Shown piece after piece: positions 36,880 through 43,966 of a DNA stretch of 64,000 nucleotides. The notes under the pieces were generated by a model. That model ran no database searches and had not been told where the DNA came from. It was given only the letters and a program-made list of their open reading frames with translations. Each line of letters begins with the position of its first letter. Position 1 is the stretch's first letter. The stretch comes from Pseudomonas sp. K2I15. GTDB taxonomy: Bacteria > Pseudomonadota > Gammaproteobacteria > Pseudomonadales > Pseudomonadaceae. The position numbers and the translations under genes are program-made. Location of the stretch: assembly GCF_002204795.1 (NCBI RefSeq), contig NZ_NIXO01000014.1, positions 1 to 64,000 on the forward strand, in the 5' to 3' direction.

Positions 36880-36934
36880 ACTATAGCCAGCAGGGGGTAC
36901 CGCTTGATCCCTCTAAAGTGTGATTTGCATCACC
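36880..36934 (-). promoter_or_regulatory. CRP/Vfr-like site and promoter before DUF1302
   Basis: TGTGA-N6-TCACC at 36919-36934 matches nine of ten positions of the CRP/Vfr pattern TGTGA-N6-TCACA. On the minus strand a TATAGT -10 follows at 36885-36880, placing the box roughly 50 bp before the likely transcript start. No good -35 is seen, as expected for an activated promoter. Confidence 0.5.
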
Positions 36935-37034
36935 AACCCGTCTGCCACAGTCCTTTCGCCATGCTGACGAAGGCCAGCGCGGCAAGGATGGCTGAAAATT
37001 GGCAAATCACAAGTGAAGGCTTGGAATAGAGCGC

Positions 37035-37058
37035 TGCCGTGCTCGCGAGGGCACGGCA
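37035..37058 (-). terminator. Stem-loop after the acyl-CoA ligase
   Basis: TGCCGTGC/GCACGGCA stem with an eight-base loop, beginning about 8 bp after the ligase stop. It has no T-run, so it may be a weak terminator or an mRNA 3'-end stabiliser. Confidence 0.4.
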
Positions 37059-37065
37059 AGCAGCG

Positions 37066-38748
37066 TCAGAGGGTGGAGAGGAAGCTGCTGTTGTTGGCCT
37101 GCCATTCAATGATGTCGATACGGATACGTTTTTTGTCGAGCTTGCCGACGCTGGTCTTGGGAATTTCCGTAACAACGGCGATCTGGCTCGGAATCGCCCA
37201 CTTGCTCAAGTGGCCCAATTCCACGAACGGCTTGAGATGTTCCTTAAGCTCCTTGGCCCCTATCACATGGCCATCACGCACCACCAGCAACGCAAACGGG
37301 CGCTCGCCCCACTGCGGGTCGGCAATCCCCACCACCGCTACTTCGCGTACCGCCGGGTGACGGCTGACCAGGTCTTCCAGCGCCAGGGAGGAGATCCACT
37401 CGCCACCGGTCTTGATCACGTCCTTGATGCGGTCGCGAATATCGATCACGCCAAAGGCGTCGAGGGTGGCCACGTCGCCGGTGTGCATCCAGCCACCGGC
37501 CCACAGCTCGGCGCCCTTTTCCGGTTCGTTGAAATAGCCTTCGCTGAGCCACGGTGCGCGCAACACCAATTCGCCCTGGGATTCGCCGTCTGCGGGCAGG
37601 AAGTTGCCGTCGCCGTCGATAATCGCCGCCTCCACCAGCGGCCCGGGCACGCCGGCCTTGATGCGGTAGGTGGTGCGTTCGTCTTCGGTGCCGGCCATCA
37701 GTTCTTCATTGAGGTGGGCGCAGGACACCAGCGGCCCGGTTTCGGACATGCCGTACGCAGCAGTCAGCTGAATCCCACGGGCCTTGGACGCTTCGTACAA
37801 CGTGCGATTAAGCGCACTGCCGCCGATCACGATTTTCCAGCCGCCAAAATCCACGCCCTGGCCAGCCTTGGCGTTGAGCACCATTTGCAGGATGGTCGGT
37901 ACGCAATGGGAGAAGGTGACCTTCTCCTTGCGCCACAGCTCCACCAGGTATTCGGGGTCGTAGCGGCCGGGATAAACCTGCTTCAGGCCGAGCATGGTTG
38001 CGACGTACGGCAGGCCCCAGGCGTGCACGTGGAACATCGGCGTGATCGGCATGTAGACGTCATTGGTGCCCAGCAGGCGCACGCTGTCGACGCTGCCCAT
38101 GATGGTCGCCACGCCCATGGTGTGCAGCACCAGTTGGCGGTGGGTGAAATACACGCCTTTGGGATTGCCCGTGGTGCCGGTGGTGTAGAAGGTGGTGGCG
38201 ACGGAATTTTCGTCGAAATCCTGGAAGTCGTACCGGGGGCTTGCCGTCGCCAGCAGCGTTTCGTACTCACCGACGAGGTTGGGCAGCTCGGCGGTTTTTT
38301 CCGCGCCGTCGGTGAGCAACAGGGTTTTCTCGACGGTGGTGAGGTGGCCGGCGATGGCCTGATAAAGGCCCACAAACTCACTGTTGACCAGCACAAAGCG
38401 GTCCTCGGCGTGGTTCATGGTGTACAGAATCTGTTCCGGCGACAGGCGCACGTTGATGGTGTGGATCACCGCGCCAATCATCGGGATGGCGAACATGCAC
38501 TCCAGGTAGCGATGGCTGTCCCAGTCCATCACGGCCACGGTGTCACCGGCCTTGACCCCGGCCTCGGTCAACACGTTGGCCAGGCGGGCGACGCGCTCGA
38601 TCAGGGTCGGATAGGTATAACGCAACTGGTCGCGGTAGACGATTTCCCGGGTTTTCTCGTAGCGTGTCCCGGACATCAACAGGCGTTTGATCAACAGCGG
38701 GTACTGGTAGGCGCCTTCGGCGGGCGGGATAACACGAGTCTGCAACAT
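37066..38748 (-). CDS. Medium/long-chain acyl-CoA ligase (AlkK-like)
   Basis: ATP-dependent fatty acid activation: acid + ATP + CoA to acyl-CoA via an acyl-adenylate. 560 residues. AMP-binding motifs: YTTGTTGNPKGVYFTHRQ (about 189-206), YGMSETGPL (about 333), GWMHTGDVATLDAFGVIDI (about 428-446), RIKDVIKTGGEWIS (about 449-462), and the catalytic lysine in PKTSVGKLDKKRIR (about 534). The overall sequence looks like the AlkK medium-chain group. A 13-bp perfect inverted repeat lies just upstream. Chain-length preference cannot be read from the sequence. Confidence 0.9.
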   Translation of the reverse strand: MLQTRVIPPAEGAYQYPLLIKRLLMSGTRYEKTREIVYRDQLRYTYPTLIERVARLANVLTEAGVKAGDTVAVMDWDSHRYLECMFAIPMIGAVIHTINVRLSPEQILYTMNHAEDRFVLVNSEFVGLYQAIAGHLTTVEKTLLLTDGAEKTAELPNLVGEYETLLATASPRYDFQDFDENSVATTFYTTGTTGNPKGVYFTHRQLVLHTMGVATIMGSVDSVRLLGTNDVYMPITPMFHVHAWGLPYVATMLGLKQVYPGRYDPEYLVELWRKEKVTFSHCVPTILQMVLNAKAGQGVDFGGWKIVIGGSALNRTLYEASKARGIQLTAAYGMSETGPLVSCAHLNEELMAGTEDERTTYRIKAGVPGPLVEAAIIDGDGNFLPADGESQGELVLRAPWLSEGYFNEPEKGAELWAGGWMHTGDVATLDAFGVIDIRDRIKDVIKTGGEWISSLALEDLVSRHPAVREVAVVGIADPQWGERPFALLVVRDGHVIGAKELKEHLKPFVELGHLSKWAIPSQIAVVTEIPKTSVGKLDKKRIRIDIIEWQANNSSFLSTL

Positions 38749-38775
38749 ACTAATCCCTTATCTGACTGCACGGTC

Positions 38776-38819
38776 TTGGCTGAAACATCTGCACTGTAGA
38801 GCGCTTATGTTTCAGCCAA
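38776..38819. promoter_or_regulatory. 13-bp perfect inverted repeat at the acyl-CoA ligase promoter
   Basis: TTGGCTGAAACAT (38776-38788) and ATGTTTCAGCCAA (38807-38819) are exact reverse complements separated by 18 bp, 28-71 bp before the ligase start. On the minus strand the distal arm contains a TTGGCT -35-like hexamer and a TACAGT -10-like hexamer lies between the arms. A repressor bound to both arms would bracket the promoter. The arm core GAAAC/GTTTC recalls PsrA half-sites but the spacing does not fit. Confidence 0.6.
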
Positions 38820-38998
38820 ATCAGCCAAAGGAATGATTTGCAGAGCCCAATGAATGCTAGCTTTGCGCCAGTATTCGCTTAGTGATGTGGCCCAATGTGA
38901 TCGGGAAGCACCCTTCACTGAAAGGCGAACCTTCTGACATTCGTCGTGGATAGCAACTCTTTACTCTCTGGGCTCGCAAAGTTCAGGGATAAAAAGGT

Positions 38999-39601
38999 AT
39001 GCCCCTCAATCCTTCATCGTTCCCTTTCATCAATCTGAGAGGGCGCCACATCAGCAGTCGCTTCCATCCAGCCACGAGCCAGGTGTTTGCGCTTCCGGGA
39101 CTACCCGTAGTCGCCATGCTCTTCGGCTTGGTGGGTGCCTTGGTTGTTCCAAGTGCCCATGCGGGCACGATCGAAGGTATCAACCATACGCATTGGGCGA
39201 TAAACCATTTCAGTGTGGATGGGCGTTCCGGTATCGACATTATCGGGCCTTATCAGGGGGGCGGCGGAGGGTGTTGTTATGCCGCGCCTTCGAGGTGGAA
39301 GCCTGGAATGACGGTGCGGGTTGATTGGGAAACTGGAACTGGTAGTTCAGCAGGTTTTCCAGGTTTTGCGGACAGGGAAAAATATTACGCCTGGCTTGAA
39401 AAAATCGATGCGCAAACTCGTCAGCACAGCAAAAACGTACTGGTACCGGATTACACCGGTCAAAAAGTCTGTGGCATCACCGTGCACTTTTTGCCCTGCG
39501 ACGAGCTTCAGGTCACCACCTCCTGCTACGCCTATGGCAGCCCCGAATACCCAATCAAAACGCCTCTGCACTTGCCGGAGCCTCAGTCATGCCCGAAGTG
39601 A
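38999..39601 (+). CDS. DUF3304 exported protein, copy 1: candidate Tle1 immunity
   Basis: 200 residues. An N-terminal hydrophobic segment (about 36-54) ends in VPSAHAG, a signal-peptidase site, so the protein should be periplasmic. The mature part carries NHTHWAINHFSVDGRSG, a glycine run followed by CCY, and Cys pairs (VCG, PCDEL, TSCYAY). DUF3304 proteins are found beside T6SS lipases and are presumed immunity proteins; that role is inferred here from the 13-bp overlap with the Tle1 gene. First gene of the island; AAAAAGG before ATG. Confidence 0.82.
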   Translation: MPLNPSSFPFINLRGRHISSRFHPATSQVFALPGLPVVAMLFGLVGALVVPSAHAGTIEGINHTHWAINHFSVDGRSGIDIIGPYQGGGGGCCYAAPSRWKPGMTVRVDWETGTGSSAGFPGFADREKYYAWLEKIDAQTRQHSKNVLVPDYTGQKVCGITVHFLPCDELQVTTSCYAYGSPEYPIKTPLHLPEPQSCPK

Positions 39602-41952
39602 ATCAAGCCTCTTTCTGTTACCCGCCGCAGTTTCCGGAGCAGGGGCGCTTGCCCTCTCGAGCGGGCCAGGTTCATCAAAATATCCGGCGTCAGTCTCAGC
39701 AAGAGCGGGATTATCACGACTCCCTGTGCGTGGCTGCTGGCCGGCGCGTCCTGGCGCCCTGCAGCAAGACGTTGCATATCAGCCTGTTCTTCGACGGCAC
39801 GGGCAATAACCTGAATAACGACCTGTATTTATCCGATCCCAAACACCCGACGAATATCGCCCGCCTGTTTCGTGCAAGCATTGGCGAGGGCCATGCCGGC
39901 GGTACTGCCCACAGCCGCCAGGCGCAACATTTGACGGACGCAGCGGGGGTTGGCAACGGCCAATACTTCAAATACTACATGCCCGGGGTGGGCACGCCGT
40001 TTCCCGAAGTCGGCGACCTGAACTACAGCGCACTCGGCCTGGCCACGGCGGCATTCGGCGAAGAGCGGATCAACTGGGGCTTGATGATGATCATCGACGC
40101 TCTGCGCCGTACGTTAGCGTTGCCCCGGCTGGATGACGCCAGTTTACGGGCGACGGTCAAGGCCATGGGCGCGCCAGCGGGGTTTGAGGGTTCCATTGGT
40201 GCCAGCTTCCGTCGTCATCAGTATGAGAAACAGTTGGGCGCATTGGCCAAGCCATTGCGTGTCGCCCTGACGCAACCTTCGCCCGGTTGGCCCAAGCTGC
40301 TGGGGGTCAGGCTTTATGTGTATGGTTTTTCCCGTGGCGCGGCGGCGGCACGGGCGTTTGTCAGTTGGTTGAATGAGCTGTCATCGCCTACTGAGTCGCA
40401 ACCGGCATTGCCACTGGGGGACTTGAAGCTTCCGATCAGTATCGAGTACCTGGGGTTGCTGGATACGGTGGCATCGGTGGGCCTTGCCCATGCGGTGCCC
40501 GGAGCGGACGGGCACATGAGCTGGGCGGATGGCACTCAGGAGTTGCCCACCAGCAGCCTGGTCAAGCGGTGCCTGCATATCATTGCCAGTCATGAGCAGC
40601 GGTTGTGTTTTCCGCTGGATTCGATTCGGCGGGAGGGGGGCGGTTATCCGGCCAATAGCGTTGAGGTGTTGTATCCAGGGATGCACTCGGATCAGGGTGG
40701 GGGGTATCCGCCGGGGGATCAGGGGAAGGCTGTTGGCGATGATGATCGGTTACTGCTTTCGCAGATTGCATTGAATGATTTATATGCCGACTCCTTTGCT
40801 TACGGTGCGCCGTTTAAGGTTCCAAAGGGAGCCTTGCCAATAGAGTTACGCCATGAAGTTTGGAGAGCGATGGATCTTGAAATGGTCGAGGAATTTGGTG
40901 TTTCTCTAACCTTAGTCAACCGCTTCAACGCCTGGCGTCAAGTGACATTGGATTTGCCCCTGGCTCCACAACCGCTATCCCCTGAACAAATCGAAAACTA
41001 CCAACCCATCCCGACCACCGACACCGTGGAAAGCGCCCTAATCAACCAAATGGGCTGGATCACCGCCTGGCGTATCGACCGTTATGCTTTCGCCACACTG
41101 AAGCAAACTGACTTCTACCGCCAGGCCAGCGATTCCGAAGCCGACCCGTCGGTGAGCAAACTGGCCGAGGCCAACCGCGACAAGAAACAGGCCGCCATCG
41201 TAGTGCGCCGCCAAGAGCAAAAACTTCGCGAACAACTCACGTTCGACCCCAAAAAACCGCAGGAGCCCGGCGTCAAGGATTTCGACGCCGACATGGCCCA
41301 AACCCAACTGCGCGAAGCCGCCGAAGAGTTCGGTACCGGCTACCGAACGGACAGCTTCGTTTCCAATGCTGTGCGCACGACGCGCATAGCGCTGATCCCG
41401 GATTTGCCGGCCGCCATGCCGCCCATGCCACTGACGTTGGCCATACAGAAGCAGCAGTCCGTGCTGAAGGCCATTGATAGGGCGCGGGCCGAGAGTGATC
41501 AGATGAAAACAAGCGGTGTGGCCAGGGTCAGCCTGTTGTTCCCGCCGCCGGTACACGAGCGTAATCATATTGACGAACGCACCCGGCTCAACGTCGATGA
41601 GGGTCGCAACGCCAACAAACCTGAGGGGCTATTGCGCGCCCTGTTCGATGATCAGGTCCACGACTCCCGCGCCTGGTTTCTGTATAAGGCGGGCCGCGAG
41701 CCATTTGGCAGTTATTTCAAACTGCGCATGGTGTTCTTCGGCGATGCGGGCAGGAGAGACATCGCGTTGTATCGCGAAGAAGACGGGGTGATGGTCGCGG
41801 GCGCCGAGACGCCGCTATTCGCTGACCCAGCCCTTGTGGCGCAGCAGCCGGGTATGACGGATGAACGCCGTGCGGAGGCGCACAAAGCCATCGATGAGCT
41901 TTGGCAGGCTTACTACGCCAGGGCGAAGGAGCTTAAAGATGCGCAGGTTTGA
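39589..41952 (+). CDS. tle1: Tle1-like T6SS phospholipase effector (DUF2235)
   Basis: 787-residue antibacterial lipase of the DUF2235/Tle1 family. The core has HISLFFDGTGNN (about 63-74), the nucleophile elbow GFSRG (Ser248), an aspartate in YLGLLDTV (about 292), and the histidine in PGMHSDQGGGY (about 366), so the Ser-Asp-His triad is present. Tle1 enzymes cleave phospholipids in the periplasmic face of target cells. The C-terminal 400 residues are less familiar, include a charged helical stretch (about 510-570), and may bind VgrG or the membrane. No signal peptide. Overlaps DUF3304 genes at both ends. Confidence 0.88.
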   Translation: MPEVNQASFCYPPQFPEQGRLPSRAGQVHQNIRRQSQQERDYHDSLCVAAGRRVLAPCSKTLHISLFFDGTGNNLNNDLYLSDPKHPTNIARLFRASIGEGHAGGTAHSRQAQHLTDAAGVGNGQYFKYYMPGVGTPFPEVGDLNYSALGLATAAFGEERINWGLMMIIDALRRTLALPRLDDASLRATVKAMGAPAGFEGSIGASFRRHQYEKQLGALAKPLRVALTQPSPGWPKLLGVRLYVYGFSRGAAAARAFVSWLNELSSPTESQPALPLGDLKLPISIEYLGLLDTVASVGLAHAVPGADGHMSWADGTQELPTSSLVKRCLHIIASHEQRLCFPLDSIRREGGGYPANSVEVLYPGMHSDQGGGYPPGDQGKAVGDDDRLLLSQIALNDLYADSFAYGAPFKVPKGALPIELRHEVWRAMDLEMVEEFGVSLTLVNRFNAWRQVTLDLPLAPQPLSPEQIENYQPIPTTDTVESALINQMGWITAWRIDRYAFATLKQTDFYRQASDSEADPSVSKLAEANRDKKQAAIVVRRQEQKLREQLTFDPKKPQEPGVKDFDADMAQTQLREAAEEFGTGYRTDSFVSNAVRTTRIALIPDLPAAMPPMPLTLAIQKQQSVLKAIDRARAESDQMKTSGVARVSLLFPPPVHERNHIDERTRLNVDEGRNANKPEGLLRALFDDQVHDSRAWFLYKAGREPFGSYFKLRMVFFGDAGRRDIALYREEDGVMVAGAETPLFADPALVAQQPGMTDERRAEAHKAIDELWQAYYARAKELKDAQV

Positions 41953-42523
41953 GTCTGTTTTCCGCCGGCTTGCACAAGGCGTAAAACCTTTGCTCAAGTT
42001 TGGCTGGTGGCGTTCGATAGTCGGTGCGATTTGCGGGTTGGCCGGCATCACACTCGTTCAAAATACGCAGGCCGGCACCCTTGAGGCGGTCAACCATACT
42101 CATTGGGCGATCAACCATTTCAGTGTGGATGGGCGCTCGGGTATCGACATCATTGGTCCTTATCAGGGGGGCGGAGGTGGGTGTTGCTATATCGCTCCGG
42201 CTCGGTGGCAACCAGGTATGACGGCGCGTATCGATTGGGAGACAGGTGCTAGTGGTATGAGCGACTTGGCTGATGAGTTTCCTGGCTTCGCAGACGAGGA
42301 GAAGTACCTTGTTTGGAGAAACAAAGTTCGAGCCCAAAAACGCCAACACTCCAAACGAGTCCCAATCCCCGACTACACCGGCCAAAAAGTTTGCGGCCTC
42401 ACCGTGCATTTCCTGCCCTGCGACGAGCTCCAGGTCACCACGTCCTGCTACGCCTACGGCAGCCCCGAATATCCGATCAAAACCCCTCTGCACCTGCCGG
42501 AGCCCCATTCATGCCCAAAATAA
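41939..42523 (+). CDS. DUF3304 exported protein, copy 2: candidate Tle1 immunity
   Basis: 194 residues. Start at ATG 41939 with GAAGGAG upstream, overlapping the Tle1 stop by 14 bp. Hydrophobic segment (about 21-38), then a short NTQAG cleavage site. The mature half from AGTLEAVNHTHWAIN is nearly identical to copy 1, and the last 40 residues differ at one position. The N-terminal leader and the middle (after WETG) differ and carry a small insertion. A recent duplication with local divergence is the simple reading. Confidence 0.82.
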   Translation: MRRFESVFRRLAQGVKPLLKFGWWRSIVGAICGLAGITLVQNTQAGTLEAVNHTHWAINHFSVDGRSGIDIIGPYQGGGGGCCYIAPARWQPGMTARIDWETGASGMSDLADEFPGFADEEKYLVWRNKVRAQKRQHSKRVPIPDYTGQKVCGLTVHFLPCDELQVTTSCYAYGSPEYPIKTPLHLPEPHSCPK

Positions 42524-42555
42524 AATTCGCCCGATGGCCAGAGGTATCGCGATGA
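42511..42555 (+). other. Mini-ORF, probable relic of a lost effector start
   Basis: ATG CCC AAA ... TGA, 14 codons, overlaps the end of the second DUF3304 gene exactly as the Tle1 start (ATG CCC GAA) overlaps the end of the first. It ends in TGA that overlaps the PAAR start (ATGA). It could couple translation of PAAR to the gene before it. Confidence 0.45.
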
Positions 42556-42809
42556 AACCGATAATTCGACAGGGTGACACCCTGCGTGAGTTTGGCGGCA
42601 AGGTCCTGGAAGGACACTACGTGTGCGATGACCTGCCCATCGCCTGTCAGGGCGACGCCGTGCGCTGCAACCTGCATGGTCTGACACACATCGCAGAAGG
42701 CTGCGAAGGGGTGCAGTTCGACGATTGCCCGGTCGCGCTGCATGGTCACCGCTGCGCCTGCGGCTGCACGCTGGTCAGCTCGCTGCCTAATAACTGGGTG
42801 GAATCATGA
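42552..42809 (+). CDS. PAAR-domain spike-tip protein
   Basis: 85 residues, whole length a PAAR fold: MKPIIRQGDTLREFGGKVLEG at the N terminus, then PIACQGDAVRCNLHG and an ending HGHRCACGCTLVSS with the Cys/His ligands that bind zinc at the tip. PAAR proteins cap VgrG and carry effectors. It has no fused toxin. ATG 42552 overlaps the preceding mini-ORF; stop overlaps the next ATG by 4 bp. Confidence 0.9.
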   Translation: MKPIIRQGDTLREFGGKVLEGHYVCDDLPIACQGDAVRCNLHGLTHIAEGCEGVQFDDCPVALHGHRCACGCTLVSSLPNNWVES

Positions 42810-43966
42810 GAACCGCTCCTGAGTATTCTGCTTATCCCAGAGCACGAAAACCCGATTACTCGCGGTGGTGGGCGGGAGGGGTGGTGTTGCTGTTTTTGGT
42901 GATCGTTAGCGTAGGGCTGCGTTTTACCAGCAGTAGTTTTCTCGGTTGGGAGGACACCGCCTGGTGGGCTAAAGGGAGTGTCGGTCTGGTCTATACGTTG
43001 GCGATATGGCCGTTGGCATTTGTAGCTCGCGTGTTGTACCACAGCTTTGCTTCGCACAATGCTTATTGGTATGCCAAGACAACCGGGCAGATTCAGCAAG
43101 ACTGGTGGGAACGTCATCGCCAGAAAGTCGCGCTGATGGATGCAGTGCTGCTGGGACCTTCATGCAGCACGCGACAACACGGGCAACAGTTGCTCAGCCC
43201 CGACCATCAGCCTCCAACGCCTGAAGCAAATCCTGAAGGCCCGGTGATTCGCCTGCCGCATGTGTCGGGGGCCGACAGTGCCGAGCGCGAACACCAACTG
43301 GCAAGATTGTTGGCCTTGCAATGGGATGAGCAGCGCGAGAAAACCGAGGTGTTACAACCGCTGTGTTGTTATTGGCAAGGTTCGTTATCAGCCTGGCAGG
43401 TGTTTGTCGAACAGATGACGCAATGTTGCCCGCAGCTGCGGTTGCCTGAGTCTCCCGAACCCTGGCAGGGGCTGCGTAGCCTGGACTCGATCATCGACCG
43501 CTTACAGCACGCGCCTGACGCCATTCGTGTTTTGTGTGCCGGATGCCAATCCACCTCGCCCGAACGTGACCGTTTATTGCCCGCAGGCGAGGCGGCGGTG
43601 CTCTGGTGGCTCGGCCCGCGAGGCGGTGTGCGATTTTCCCGGGGGGAATGGTTTACCACCGCCGAAGAGGAGTTGGCGACCGTGGCCCAACGCGCTCTGC
43701 AACAGAGCAAATTGGAGGCTCCCGCGCCGAGCTGTGTGTCGTTCTCCCAACCCGATATTCCCGAGTTAAGTATTGCAGGCTGGAACATCGAAAAAAGCCT
43801 TCAAGACGCCAACTTCGGTGCCCTGGCGGGCCTCGAACTCATGGTGGCGTCGACTCTTGCCGCCTGGCACGCCGAGCAGCATGGGAAGCCCTGCGCCTGG
43901 TTAGCGAACGATCCCCATCACACCCTGGTTCTTGGAGTTGCGGAAGCTGATGAATCAAGTCAATGA
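42806..43966 (+). CDS. Two-TM membrane protein of the T6SS island, unknown
   Basis: 386 residues. Two membrane segments near the N terminus (about 21-41 and 57-79), then about 300 soluble residues with no recognised domain; notable are a CCYWQG pair of cysteines, CCPQL, and VLCAGC. If the N terminus is cytosolic the large part is cytosolic as well. The gene is locked between PAAR (4-bp overlap) and the TssM-like gene (17-bp overlap), so a role in loading or anchoring the effector is likely but unproven. Confidence 0.75.
   Translation: MRTAPEYSAYPRARKPDYSRWWAGGVVLLFLVIVSVGLRFTSSSFLGWEDTAWWAKGSVGLVYTLAIWPLAFVARVLYHSFASHNAYWYAKTTGQIQQDWWERHRQKVALMDAVLLGPSCSTRQHGQQLLSPDHQPPTPEANPEGPVIRLPHVSGADSAEREHQLARLLALQWDEQREKTEVLQPLCCYWQGSLSAWQVFVEQMTQCCPQLRLPESPEPWQGLRSLDSIIDRLQHAPDAIRVLCAGCQSTSPERDRLLPAGEAAVLWWLGPRGGVRFSRGEWFTTAEEELATVAQRALQQSKLEAPAPSCVSFSQPDIPELSIAGWNIEKSLQDANFGALAGLELMVASTLAAWHAEQHGKPCAWLANDPHHTLVLGVAEADESSQ

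Larger units (their letters stand above)
36735..37065. other. 331-bp intergenic region upstream of DUF1302
   Basis: No gene supported. It holds the promoter of the DUF1302 operon (separate entry) and a stem-loop after the acyl-CoA ligase (separate entry). Confidence 0.7.

Noticed and set aside
38776..38819. PsrA box at the acyl-CoA ligase promoter
   Set aside because: The arms contain GAAAC and GTTTC, but PsrA half-sites are only a few bases apart and here they are more than 20 apart.
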